37,870 nt of DNA from Burkholderiaceae bacterium (lineage in GTDB: Bacteria; Pseudomonadota; Gammaproteobacteria; Burkholderiales; Burkholderiaceae_A): positions 1-37,870 of the forward strand of contig VERJ01000019.1 in the NCBI GenBank assembly GCA_018882795.1, written 5' to 3'. The notes under the pieces are model-generated. The model made no database searches. It was given only the letters and a program-made list of their open reading frames with translations, and was not told the origin of the DNA. This document shows, piece after piece, positions 16,748-25,091 of this stretch. The translations under genes were made by a program, and so were the position numbers. Within the stretch, counting starts at the first letter, position 1. The number at the start of each line of letters is the position of its first letter.

Positions 16748-17692
16748 ATGAGCCCGGAAATCCTGCAAGTCGGCCGACTCTCTCCAGGTGGCGAGGCAAA
16801 AATTCATGCCGCCTTCAATGTCAGCCTGTTGGCTGATCAACACAACCAGGAAACCTTCCTGAAGACCGATGGCCATCGCTTCCACGGCCTGATCACCATT
16901 GCACCGCTGGGCGCATCCCAGGCCCTGATGTCGCGGCTACCCAATCTGAAAGTGATCGCCTGCCGTGGTATTGGCTTAGAGAAAATCGACTTCAATTACA
17001 CCCGTACCCACGGCATTGCTGTTTCCTGGACACCCGATGTGCTCACCGACTGCGTGGCAGATATCGGTATGGGACTCATCATTGATACGGCGCGTGGTAT
17101 CAGTGCTTCTGATCGGCATGTACGGGCTGGCCTATGGCCCAAGGGTGTATTTCCACTTGCCACCAAAGTCAGTGGGAAAAAACTGGGCATCCTGGGCCTA
17201 GGGAAAATCGGTCAGGCCATCGGCCGGCGTGCTGCAGGCTTTGGAATGGAAATCCGCTATCACAATCGCAATCGTTTGATCGGCTGCCCCTACGCCTATG
17301 AGCCCTCGGCCGAATCCCTTGCGGCCTGGTGTGATTTTCTGATGGTGGCAGTCTCTGGTGGAGCCCACACCCGGCACCTGGTCAATCGGCAAGTGCTGAC
17401 CGCACTTGGACCGAAGGGCTTTGTATTCAATGTGGCACGGGGCTCAGTGATCGACGAGGCAGCGCTCATCGAGGCACTGCAATCAAAAACAATCGCCGGT
17501 GCGGGCCTGGATGTCTACGAAAACGAGCCCCATGTGCCCAAGGCCCTGCAGGGGCTGGACAACGTGGTCATTGCACCCCATATCGGCAGCGGCACCCACG
17601 AGACTCGGGCCGCCATGGAGGGGCTCGTGCTGGAAAACCTTCAATCATTTTTCTCCACTGGAAAATTGGTCACACCGGCCAGCAAGGATTGA
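16748..17692 (+). CDS. D-2-hydroxyacid dehydrogenase (glyoxylate/hydroxypyruvate reductase-like)
   Basis: This 314-residue NAD(P)-dependent oxidoreductase probably reduces a 2-oxoacid such as glyoxylate or hydroxypyruvate. The Rossmann motif is GLGKIG (150-155). The catalytic residues of the family are visible as R231 (NVARGS), E260 (ENEP) and H278 (APHIGSGTHETR). The PDVLTDCVADIGMGL block is typical of the GhrB/HPR group. Substrate specificity cannot be read from sequence. It follows the LigB-type gene closely and could share its transcript. Confidence 0.88.
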   Translation: MSPEILQVGRLSPGGEAKIHAAFNVSLLADQHNQETFLKTDGHRFHGLITIAPLGASQALMSRLPNLKVIACRGIGLEKIDFNYTRTHGIAVSWTPDVLTDCVADIGMGLIIDTARGISASDRHVRAGLWPKGVFPLATKVSGKKLGILGLGKIGQAIGRRAAGFGMEIRYHNRNRLIGCPYAYEPSAESLAAWCDFLMVAVSGGAHTRHLVNRQVLTALGPKGFVFNVARGSVIDEAALIEALQSKTIAGAGLDVYENEPHVPKALQGLDNVVIAPHIGSGTHETRAAMEGLVLENLQSFFSTGKLVTPASKD

Positions 17693-17751
17693 TCTTGCCA
17701 ACGCAGGCCTGCCTCCTGCTTTAGTATGGCCGCTGAACAAAAGGAATGCGA

Positions 17752-18393
17752 ATGAACGATGTGGGCCTGATCGATGCTTTTCTGCACCTAGACCGCCACC
17801 TTCCAGCTTTTGCGCAGGAGTGGGGCGTATGGATCTATGCTGCTTTGTTTCTGATTATCTTTGTCGAAACGGGGCTGGTGATCATGCCTTTTTTGCCCGG
17901 CGATTCACTGCTTTTCGTTGCCGGCGCTGTCGCTGCCGTCGGCGGCATGCAGCTCGAAGTCCTGCTGGTGCTGCTGACAATTGCCGCTATTTCGGGCGAC
18001 ACGGTCAATTACGCGATTGGTCGCCGCATTGGCCCCCGCGTATTTTCATGGGAGCACTCCCGCTGGTTTAATCGTGCGGCCTTTGATCGGACACATGCTT
18101 TTTATGAACGCCATGGCCCACTCACCATCGTGGTGGCACGATTTCTACCGTTTCTGCGCACCTTCGCGCCTTTCGTGGGTGGAATCGCCGAGATGCACTA
18201 CCCGAAATTTCTCACCTACAACGTTCTGGGCGGTGTGCTCTGGGTAGGCAGTCTCACTACCTTGGGCTATCTAATTGGTGAAATGCCCTGGGTAAAACAG
18301 AATTTCTCACTCGTGACACTGGCCATGATCATCATTCCAGGCTTGCCTGCGGTGTGGGTGGCGATCAGCGCCTGGCTCAGAAAAGCCAAATAG
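17752..18393 (+). CDS. DedA family inner-membrane protein
   Basis: This 213-residue multi-spanning protein belongs to the DedA (SNARE-associated) family of lipid scramblase or flippase-like transporters. Visible motifs are FVETGLVIMPFLPGDSLL (about 39-56) and RFLPFLRTFAPFVGG (about 127-141) with its conserved Arg residues. AAAAGGA lies seven bases before the ATG at 17752, so I prefer that start over the ATG at 17746. It ends 12 bases from the convergent cytochrome b gene. Its substrate is unknown. Confidence 0.9.
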   Translation: MNDVGLIDAFLHLDRHLPAFAQEWGVWIYAALFLIIFVETGLVIMPFLPGDSLLFVAGAVAAVGGMQLEVLLVLLTIAAISGDTVNYAIGRRIGPRVFSWEHSRWFNRAAFDRTHAFYERHGPLTIVVARFLPFLRTFAPFVGGIAEMHYPKFLTYNVLGGVLWVGSLTTLGYLIGEMPWVKQNFSLVTLAMIIIPGLPAVWVAISAWLRKAK

Positions 18394-18405
18394 TTTCAGT
18401 GCCGA

Positions 18406-19035
18406 TCAGTGGCCTGGGTCTTCCCATCCGGTCAACATGGCCCGCAGCTGCGCAGAGGGCGTGGGTCCGGTGGTAATCAGGTAGAGATGCACAACCAGAA
18501 AAATCAGCATGGCGAATGCTGCAGCCGTATGCACCACTGCCACCACCTCTAGGCTGAGCACCCCAGCAATCCCCATCTCCGCCCAGAATGGCCGCACCAG
18601 GGCCAGCAGGCCCGAAATCCAGATCACAGGAGACACCACCGTGAGCAGCAAGAGATAGGTCATACGCTGCAGTGGATTATGTTTACGCTCCGCCGTCTTG
18701 CGATAAGGGTTTGGCGCATTCATGAAAATACCATGGGAGTAGTACATGATCATGGCGTCGAATTTCTTGAATGTAGGTTTGTACTGCCGCCACTCACCCG
18801 TGGTGAGGTGCCAAAACAGGGTAAAGATCCACAGCACGATCAGCAACATGGCTGCGCTCGAATGAAGCCGCACCGCGGCTTCATAGCCCAGCCAGGCGAC
18901 AACACCATGAATCTCAAAACCAGTGATCAGCATAAAAATAATCAATACGGCTTGAGCCCAATGCCAGAAGCGCTCATACCGTTTATACAAATAGATTTTG
19001 CCTTCGGTGGCTGATGCGTTTGTGGTGTCGCTCAT
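18406..19035 (-). CDS. Membrane cytochrome b (b561/thiosulfate-reductase type), partner of the octahaem cytochrome
   Basis: This 209-residue protein has four hydrophobic helices with well-placed histidines: YERFWHWAQ (helix 1), TGFEIHGV, RLHSSAAMLL (helix 2), and VVHTAAAFAMLIFLVVHLYL (last helix). This is the pattern of di-haem cytochrome b561-like subunits that exchange electrons with the quinone pool. Its gene directly follows the octahaem cytochrome gene, so it most likely passes quinol electrons to it. I take the ATG at 19035; a TTG at 19047 would overlap the upstream stop codon as TTGA and is possible. Confidence 0.85.
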   Translation of the reverse strand: MSDTTNASATEGKIYLYKRYERFWHWAQAVLIIFMLITGFEIHGVVAWLGYEAAVRLHSSAAMLLIVLWIFTLFWHLTTGEWRQYKPTFKKFDAMIMYYSHGIFMNAPNPYRKTAERKHNPLQRMTYLLLLTVVSPVIWISGLLALVRPFWAEMGIAGVLSLEVVAVVHTAAAFAMLIFLVVHLYLITTGPTPSAQLRAMLTGWEDPGH

Positions 19036-19043
19036 CGCGGTGC

Positions 19044-20684
19044 TCAATCCGTTTTTCTTCTTGCGGTCACTACCCGACCGACTGCGTGCACGGCAATCCC
19101 AGCGATCGCAGCGATCAAGGCGATCCAGCCCAGCCGATCTACCCAGGGCTGACGATCACGGCCAGGAATGTAGATGCCACCGATGGACTGCAATCGGCCA
19201 CCGGGTGCGTGACACTCAATACAAGTCACGCTTTTTTCCTTCGGTGCAATCATATGCGTGATCGGCCAGACCATCTCGCTTTTCACAAACCCATATTGGC
19301 CACTGAAGGGCAGGCCTGTGGCTTCGGCGCCTGCACGCAGGGCCTTGGGCCAATCAAAGTTGATCCAATAGGCGCTCTCCGGATTCATGGCCACATTCGG
19401 GACCAGCAGGGTCTTATGGACTTTGTCATAAGGCTGCCGACCAGAAAAACGCTTGATCGGCCAGATGCGCGCTGCAGGATCTTTTGCATCCCCAAAAAAC
19501 TGATTGATCAGCACAAGCGATTCCGGATCGATTTTGTCTTGTGTGGTGACATAACCGACCTTGCCATTGAACCACACATAATCCGGCACCACGTTCTCAG
19601 CAAAAGAAAACGTACCTTTCTTGCTGTCATAGATCACATGGCCCTTGCTGTCGGTTTCAACAAACGGTTTTCCCTCAGCATCAAGACGGCCAGCCTGGGA
19701 CCAATCCCAGCTCATTTTGGTGGCCACACCACCCCGGGCAAATGTTGGGATGTGGCAGGTCTGGCAGGCAATTTTGCTGGTATGACTGTTAAGGAGTTGC
19801 ATCGACAGCAAGGGCTCCCGATGCGGCTTATCACCATGACAGGACTGGCAGGACGCGGCATTGCGCAGGGGGCTGTGTTGGCCCCGCATGATCGGCCCAC
19901 GGGGATCCGAGGCCGTCATCTTGATTCGGCTCCCGGCAATCTCGTGGCCATTGGACTCATGGCAGGTACTGCAGGTGAAGGCCGCGCCTTTTTTAGAGCG
20001 GCCGGCCATATGGACATCCAGATTTCGATCCGCCTTGACCAGAGATGAGTCCAAGTCACCATGCTTGACCCCATCGCCACCGCCGCCATAAAAGTGGCAT
20101 GTGCCGCAGGTCTTGATGCTGGTTGGGCCCACGGCCCGGGCAATAATTGCAAGATCCGTGGGGCCAATGAACTTGCCTGATCCCGGCGGAAATTCACGGC
20201 GCTCCACCGCTACCTCGCCTGCCAATCCCGGGATTTTCTTATAGCCCCCCTGCTGATGACACACGAGGCAATCGACACGGGACTCCGCTTTGAAATCAAA
20301 CGTCTTGTCTTTCCATCCATATCCGATGTGACAGGACTGGCAGAGGGCCTCGTTAGACTGATTTCCCAGGCAGAAATTGTTCACCATAGTGCGCTTGCCC
20401 AGGGTCTTGCCATCCTGTGGATTGACATACTCCCAGGTCCAATGCCGGGTGTTCATCACCTGCAATGAGGCCTCGGTATGACAAGACAGGCATGCCTTGG
20501 TCACCTCCTGACCCGAGGCAAAAGGACCCTTCAATTCGTTGAATTTGCTGTGATCCGCAGTGGAGGGCCGATCATCAGCGGCCCCACGGGCAGCCCATGT
20601 GGCCGAGAGAAACCCATAACCAGCCACGATCACGGCAGCCGTCAGAAAAAATCGTCGCAAAGAAGACTGGCGAGGAAACGTCAT
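19044..20684 (-). CDS. Octahaem c-type cytochrome, tetrathionate reductase (OTR) family
   Basis: This 546-residue exported multihaem protein has exactly eight CXXCH motifs, at about 65, 115, 139, 193, 238, 279, 307 and 488, with the long gap before the last that is typical of the OTR family. An N-terminal signal/anchor (about 11-30) and a C-terminal membrane helix (about 517-537, followed by a basic tail) place it on the periplasmic face, tethered to the membrane. The segments FCLGNQSNEALCQSCHIGYGW and RFSGRQPYDKVHKTLLVP look characteristic. The Shewanella family member reduces tetrathionate, nitrite and hydroxylamine in vitro; the natural substrate is uncertain. The cytochrome b gene follows immediately. 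Confidence 0.9.
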   Translation of the reverse strand: MTFPRQSSLRRFFLTAAVIVAGYGFLSATWAARGAADDRPSTADHSKFNELKGPFASGQEVTKACLSCHTEASLQVMNTRHWTWEYVNPQDGKTLGKRTMVNNFCLGNQSNEALCQSCHIGYGWKDKTFDFKAESRVDCLVCHQQGGYKKIPGLAGEVAVERREFPPGSGKFIGPTDLAIIARAVGPTSIKTCGTCHFYGGGGDGVKHGDLDSSLVKADRNLDVHMAGRSKKGAAFTCSTCHESNGHEIAGSRIKMTASDPRGPIMRGQHSPLRNAASCQSCHGDKPHREPLLSMQLLNSHTSKIACQTCHIPTFARGGVATKMSWDWSQAGRLDAEGKPFVETDSKGHVIYDSKKGTFSFAENVVPDYVWFNGKVGYVTTQDKIDPESLVLINQFFGDAKDPAARIWPIKRFSGRQPYDKVHKTLLVPNVAMNPESAYWINFDWPKALRAGAEATGLPFSGQYGFVKSEMVWPITHMIAPKEKSVTCIECHAPGGRLQSIGGIYIPGRDRQPWVDRLGWIALIAAIAGIAVHAVGRVVTARRKTD

Positions 20685-20872
20685 GGTGCCAGTCTAGGCG
20701 CCTCATCGGGCGATTAGTTTGACGCACCTCAAAGCGGGGGCGCTTGGCATCACATCCACCCTACCCGGTAGAACACCGCATGGTGATCTGCCAGAGAGCA
20801 GGCTAGAGTGGTGCACTGCGGCCTGAAAGTGTTCAGCCCGTAACTTCCCCCAATCCCTAACCCGAGCGTTCC

Positions 20873-21667
20873 ATGACACAGAAAATCAGGGTGGGTGATA
20901 TTGACGTCACCTACAAGTTAGAAGGCCCTGCAGGCAGACCCATCGTGCTGATGAGCAACAGTCTGATGTCGGATCACAGCATGTGGGATCCGACTGTACC
21001 GGCCCTGCTCAAGCACTACCAGGTGCTGCGCTATGACACGCGCGGCCATGGCCAGACCAGCGTCACGCCGGGGCCCTACAGCATTGCACAGCTCGCCGAT
21101 GATGCAGTGGGCCTGATGGATGCCCTTGGTGTTGCAGCGGCCCATATCATGGGACTCTCCATGGGGGGCATGATCGCCCAGCAGATCGGTGCCCGCTATC
21201 CAGATCGCGCGCTGTCTCTACTGCTGTGCGATACCGCAAGTGAAATGCCTCCCCGCAGCATGTGGGAGGAGCGGCTGGCGATCGCCCGAAAAGACGGCAT
21301 CCCCGGCCTGATCGACAGCACGATAAAACGCTGGTTCACAGCACCCTTTATTGAGCGGGCGCCGCAGGCGATCGGCAAAGTACGCGCCATGATTCTGAGC
21401 ACACCGCTCGAGGGTTATATCAACTGCGCCTGTGCTGTGCGCGACATGGCACAGACCACCATGCTGCTTAAAATCAAGGCGCCCACGCTGATCATGACCG
21501 GCCGCCAAGACCCCGCATGCACAGTCGATCAGTCCATGGTCCTGCACCGCATGATCAACACCTCCAAGATGGTGGTGATTGAAGATGCAGCCCATCTCTC
21601 CAACATCGAGCAGCCCAACATCTTCAACCGGGAGATCTGCGATTTTCTGGATGTGGTCAGCGGTTAA
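20873..21667 (+). CDS. pcaD: Alpha/beta hydrolase, 3-oxoadipate enol-lactonase-like
   Basis: This 264-residue cytoplasmic hydrolase resembles PcaD, which opens 3-oxoadipate enol-lactone in the beta-ketoadipate pathway. The catalytic triad is readable: nucleophile S96 in GLSMGG, D213 in GRQDP, H241 in DAAHLSNIEQP. The segment DTRGHGQTSVTPGPYSIAQLADD is typical of the enol-lactonase group. No other pca gene is near, so the substrate assignment is tentative. It is divergent from the octahaem cytochrome gene across 188 bases, where I see no convincing operator or RNA. It converges on the lipoprotein gene. Confidence 0.8.
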   Translation: MTQKIRVGDIDVTYKLEGPAGRPIVLMSNSLMSDHSMWDPTVPALLKHYQVLRYDTRGHGQTSVTPGPYSIAQLADDAVGLMDALGVAAAHIMGLSMGGMIAQQIGARYPDRALSLLLCDTASEMPPRSMWEERLAIARKDGIPGLIDSTIKRWFTAPFIERAPQAIGKVRAMILSTPLEGYINCACAVRDMAQTTMLLKIKAPTLIMTGRQDPACTVDQSMVLHRMINTSKMVVIEDAAHLSNIEQPNIFNREICDFLDVVSG

Positions 21668-21672
21668 TTCCC

Positions 21673-21699
21673 AAAAAAAACGCCGGCCTCAAGCCGGCG
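21673..21699 (-). terminator. Intrinsic terminator for the minus-strand lipoprotein/TRAP transcript
   Basis: On the minus strand a perfect seven-base-pair GC stem (CGCCGGC with GCCGGCG, 21699-21681) with a five-base loop is followed directly by eight T residues (21680-21673). It lies 24 bases beyond the lipoprotein stop codon. On the plus strand the same stem has no U-run after it, so it serves mainly minus-strand transcription. Confidence 0.85.
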
Positions 21700-21723
21700 C
21701 ACGCCAAAATCACGCGCCTCGGA

Positions 21724-21954
21724 TTATTTCGTGTTCAGCTGAGTCCAGCCTTTTTTAGCAAGACAATTGTTGCGGGCCTCGATGTACTTCAGGCTCAGGA
21801 CATTGCCAAAGGAGAATGCCTCATCTTCGCATTGGGTCTTATCGCGGTAAAAATCAGCTTCTGAAGCACCTGCCTTGGAAAACTTGTGCTCTGGCACACT
21901 CGCACAAGCTGTGAGCGTCAGTGCCACACCCAACCCAACCAAGGTTTTCATCAT
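21724..21954 (-). CDS. Small lipoprotein of unknown function
   Basis: A 76-residue protein from the ATG at 21954, chosen because AGGAG lies eight bases upstream; a GTG at 21963 is too close to that site. The N-terminus MMKTLVGLGVALTLTACAS is a lipoprotein signal with lipobox LTAC. The mature part, about 58 residues, holds two further Cys (TQCEDEAF and NNCLAKKGW), which could form a disulfide. I do not recognise a named family. It follows dctM after 47 bases and is closed by a strong terminator, so it may end the TRAP operon. Confidence 0.8.
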   Translation of the reverse strand: MMKTLVGLGVALTLTACASVPEHKFSKAGASEADFYRDKTQCEDEAFSFGNVLSLKYIEARNNCLAKKGWTQLNTK

Positions 21955-22001
21955 CTCAAACACTCCTTTTTAGTAAACCGATCGCAAACAATGTGAAAGC
22001 G

Positions 22002-23327
22002 TTAACCCATCTGCATCACAAAATAGAGACTGATGACAGGAAACAGGAGCAGTAACACCATACGCACCAGATCAGCAGCCAAGAAGGGAAATATGCCCCG
22101 GTAAGTATCCACAATCGGCACATCCGGCGCCAGGTTGTTTACCACATACACATTTAGCCCAATTGGTGGCGCTATCAATCCAATGCCCACAGTCACCAAC
22201 ACCAGTATGCCAAACCAGATCGCTTTAAGGTCGGGTGGCAGACCAAAGAGATCAAGGCCCATGACCGCCGGAAAGATCACCGGTATGGTGAGCAGCAGCA
22301 TGGAAAGCTCATCCATGACACATCCCAGCAGAATGTAGAAGACCAGAATCGCCAGAATGATTGCCACCGCTGGAACATCCAGGGTGGTCATCCAATTGGC
22401 CACATGAGCAGGCATCTGCGTGAGAGCCAAGGTGGCATTCATCATGTCAGCGCCCAGGAAGATCATGAAGACCATGGCCGAGGTTTCAGCCGTGCCCGCC
22501 AAGGCGGATTTCAGGCGATCACGCGTTAACTCCCGCTTGGCCAGGCCCGCCACAAAGGTACAAATCGCGCCAATCGCGGCACCCTCAGTCGGCGAGAAGA
22601 TGCCGCCATAAATCCCGCCAAAGACCACGAGGAAAATAGTGATCACCGGCCAAATCGCGGCAAGGCTACGCCCGCGCTGAGCCCAGGAGGCCTTTTCCTG
22701 GCAGGTCGCGAGTGCAGGATTGAGCTTGGTCACAATCGCAATCACCAGGATATAGCTGAGCATCGCAAAAATTCCGGGCAACATCGCCGCCGCAAAAAGC
22801 TTCGCAATGTTTTGCTCGGTGAGAATTGCATACACCACCAAGGGCACCGACGGCGGAATCAGAATACCCAAGGTGCCGCCGGCAGCCAGCGTGGCGGTCG
22901 ACAACCGGCCCTGATAACCATGGCCACGCATCTGGGGATACGCCACCTGTGTGATCGTGGCCGAAGTGGCAACCGACGAACCACACACTGCACCAAAGGC
23001 GCCTGCACTCAGGATGGATGCCATGGCCAGGCCGCCGCGGATATGGCCCACCAGGGCCGAGGCCGCGCGAAACAGATCACGGCTCAGCCCGCCCTGAGTG
23101 GCAAATTGGCCCATCAGCAAAAACAATGGGATGACACTGAGGTCGTATACCGTGAGCCTTGCAACCGCACTGCCCTTGAGCAGATTCTGCAGGTTTGGCC
23201 AATCCGACATGGCCACATAGCCAATGGCACCGGGGATAAACATCGCCGCCGCAATGGGGATGCGAATCGCCATCAAGGCCAGCATAACGGCAAACATCAG
23301 CAGGCCAACCGTCATGCCAAAGGTCAT
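22002..23327 (-). CDS. dctM: TRAP transporter large permease (DctM)
   Basis: This 441-residue protein has about a dozen hydrophobic helices and is the channel subunit of a sodium-driven TRAP importer. Typical segments are FGAVCGSSVATSATI, AAGGTLGILIPPSVPLVVYA, PTEGAAIGA and APPIGLNVYVV. The true start is most likely the ATG at 23327, which overlaps the dctQ stop as ATGA; an upstream in-frame start at 23456 would run through dctQ. The substrate is probably an organic acid. It is transcribed after dctP and dctQ. Confidence 0.93.
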   Translation of the reverse strand: MTFGMTVGLLMFAVMLALMAIRIPIAAAMFIPGAIGYVAMSDWPNLQNLLKGSAVARLTVYDLSVIPLFLLMGQFATQGGLSRDLFRAASALVGHIRGGLAMASILSAGAFGAVCGSSVATSATITQVAYPQMRGHGYQGRLSTATLAAGGTLGILIPPSVPLVVYAILTEQNIAKLFAAAMLPGIFAMLSYILVIAIVTKLNPALATCQEKASWAQRGRSLAAIWPVITIFLVVFGGIYGGIFSPTEGAAIGAICTFVAGLAKRELTRDRLKSALAGTAETSAMVFMIFLGADMMNATLALTQMPAHVANWMTTLDVPAVAIILAILVFYILLGCVMDELSMLLLTIPVIFPAVMGLDLFGLPPDLKAIWFGILVLVTVGIGLIAPPIGLNVYVVNNLAPDVPIVDTYRGIFPFLAADLVRMVLLLLFPVISLYFVMQMG

Positions 23328-23833
23328 GCCGAGGCCCCCGCGGAAGAGTTTTCCGGGCCGTGCAGCGGTCGGCCCATGGCAAGCCGCACCGCCTGCATCA
23401 ATGCGATCACACCTGCGAATGCAAGACCGGGCGCTAACGAGGCATAACTCCACCACATCGGCAGGTCTAGAATCATGGTGGCTTCAAATGCTTCCCTGAC
23501 CGAGATTGCGCCAATCGAAGTGCGCCACGAGAGCAGTCCATACATGGCTGCCAGAAGCAACATACCCAACGCATCCAGTCGACGCACTGCCGACTGGGCC
23601 ATCCGCTGCGTAAAAAAATCCACCATGATGTTGGCGCCCCGATACTGGCACAGGGGCAGACAGAGGGAAATCGACAGGCCAACAGCAAATTGCATGATTT
23701 CCACATCGCCCGGAATCGGCTGAAAAAACAAGGCCCGGCCGAGCACACTCACGGTGGTGATGACGCCCGCCACAAAGGCCACGAGGGCACCGACGATCGC
23801 GGTGACCATGGCAATGCGGCCAATGATGTTCAT
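23324..23833 (-). CDS. dctQ: TRAP transporter small permease (DctQ)
   Basis: A 169-residue protein with four membrane helices, the small integral subunit of the TRAP transporter. The GRALFFQPIPGDVEIMQFAVG block and the LPLCQYRGANIMVDFFTQRM block match the DctQ family. I start it at the ATG at 23833; an extension to 23875 would add 14 residues not typical of the family. It lies 75 bases after dctP and overlaps dctM by four bases. Confidence 0.9.
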   Translation of the reverse strand: MNIIGRIAMVTAIVGALVAFVAGVITTVSVLGRALFFQPIPGDVEIMQFAVGLSISLCLPLCQYRGANIMVDFFTQRMAQSAVRRLDALGMLLLAAMYGLLSWRTSIGAISVREAFEATMILDLPMWWSYASLAPGLAFAGVIALMQAVRLAMGRPLHGPENSSAGASA

Positions 23834-23908
23834 CTGCGGTTTTCCGAGTTGGTCCCGGCGAGACACCAGGACCAACTCAGCTCAGAGATACTCGTGTGCG
23901 TGATGGGT

Positions 23909-24949
23909 TTACTTCTGACGATACTTCGCCAGAGAGCCCGTGGCATCTTGCAGCAAGGTTTTACCCGGCATGCCACGCTTGTCGATCTCGGCGACCCATT
24001 CATCCTTGATGCTGGCCGATGCCGCCAGCCAGCGGTCTGTCTCCTCAGGGGAGAGCACCAGACGCACATTACCCCTGGCCTCGGCCAATTTGCGGCCAGC
24101 GGCCTGGCTCTCATCCCAAATCTTGCCAATCTGACGCGAGAGTTGGGCGCCGCTATTGCGATCAATCACCGCCTTCAGGTCTGCAGGCAGGCTGTTGTAC
24201 TTGGCCTGATTCATCCCCATGATAAAGACCGCGCTGTAGAGCGCAGGACGGGACGGATGGGTCTCGGTATGAAACTTTGTCATTTCATGCAGCTTGAATG
24301 CAGGAATCACTTCCCAGGGCAGTACATAGCCATCGATCGTGCCTTTCGACAGAGAGTCCGCCACCGAACTGACCGGCATGCCGACAGGCGTGGCACCGAG
24401 CTTAGCGAGCAATTTGTTGGTCTGGCGTGTGGGGGCCCGCATCTTCAGTCCTTTGAAATCATCCAGGGACTTGATCTGTTTGTTGGCGGTGTGCACATAG
24501 CCTTCATCGTGAATCCAGATGGCAAGCACCTTGGTGCCCGGGAATTCTTTGGTGGCATGCTTTTGCAGATAGTCCCAGGCGGCCTGGGCTCCGACCTCTG
24601 CCGAGTTGGTCATAAACGGCAGCTCGAAGACCTCCACCATAGGAAACCGTCCGGCGGTGTAGCCCGGCAGGGTCACCACCACATCATCCACACCATCTTT
24701 CACACGATCCACCAGCTGAGGCGGCGTGCCTCCACCTGACATCGCATGCAGGATTTGGCATTTCATCTTGCCCTTAGACTCGGTCTCTACCTTGGCGCAC
24801 CAGGGGCCAATCACCTGTGTGGGGGCCATGGCGGTGCCGGGCCAGAAATGGTGGACCTTCAGTGTGACTTCCTGCGCAGAGACGCTTGTGGACAGCGCCA
24901 CCAGGCCAAGGCCTCCCACGCAGCGTCGAATGAACGATTGAAGCTTCAT
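23909..24949 (-). CDS. dctP: TRAP transporter substrate-binding protein (DctP)
   Basis: This 346-residue periplasmic receptor begins at the ATG at 24949, preceded by AAGGAG. A signal peptide with cleavage after SVSA leads into EVTLKVHHFWP. The DctP family signature is visible: GLKMRAPTRQTNKLLAKLGATPVGMPVSSV, whose Arg (in the MRAP context) normally holds the ligand carboxylate, and SKGTIDGYVLPWEVI. The ligand is therefore probably a carboxylate, not further defined. It is the first gene of the TRAP operon with dctQ and dctM. Confidence 0.93.
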   Translation of the reverse strand: MKLQSFIRRCVGGLGLVALSTSVSAQEVTLKVHHFWPGTAMAPTQVIGPWCAKVETESKGKMKCQILHAMSGGGTPPQLVDRVKDGVDDVVVTLPGYTAGRFPMVEVFELPFMTNSAEVGAQAAWDYLQKHATKEFPGTKVLAIWIHDEGYVHTANKQIKSLDDFKGLKMRAPTRQTNKLLAKLGATPVGMPVSSVADSLSKGTIDGYVLPWEVIPAFKLHEMTKFHTETHPSRPALYSAVFIMGMNQAKYNSLPADLKAVIDRNSGAQLSRQIGKIWDESQAAGRKLAEARGNVRLVLSPEETDRWLAASASIKDEWVAEIDKRGMPGKTLLQDATGSLAKYRQK

Positions 24950-24985
24950 ATTGCAGTCTCCTTGATAATTGTTATAGGCCCTAGT

Positions 24986-25010
24986 ATGCCGATTTTCCGG
25001 CATCCCGGAA
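24986..25010. other. Two mutually exclusive short hairpins ahead of dctP
   Basis: ATGCCG (24986-24991) can pair with CGGCAT (24998-25003), and TTCCGG (24995-25000) can pair with CCGGAA (25005-25010). The two six-base-pair stems overlap, so only one can form. They lie in the 142-base gap between the Bug receptor stop and the dctP start. No U-run follows either stem. Confidence 0.3.
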
Positions 25011-25091
25011 CCGCCTCCTAGTGCTTTCCCTCAAACATCCAGCCCAGCGGCAGATGCTGAAAAAACTATCCGCCGCAGACGGCCGGAAGGA

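Noticed and set aside
17703-17712. GCAGGCCTGC perfect palindrome before the DedA gene
   Set aside because: Ten-base GC palindromes are expected by chance in DNA of this composition, and nothing else supports an operator.
23328-23456. Longer N-terminus for the DctM protein (start at 23456)
   Set aside because: It would run through dctQ in another frame and add a Cys- and Arg-rich stretch unlike DctM; the ATGA overlap at 23327 is the natural start.
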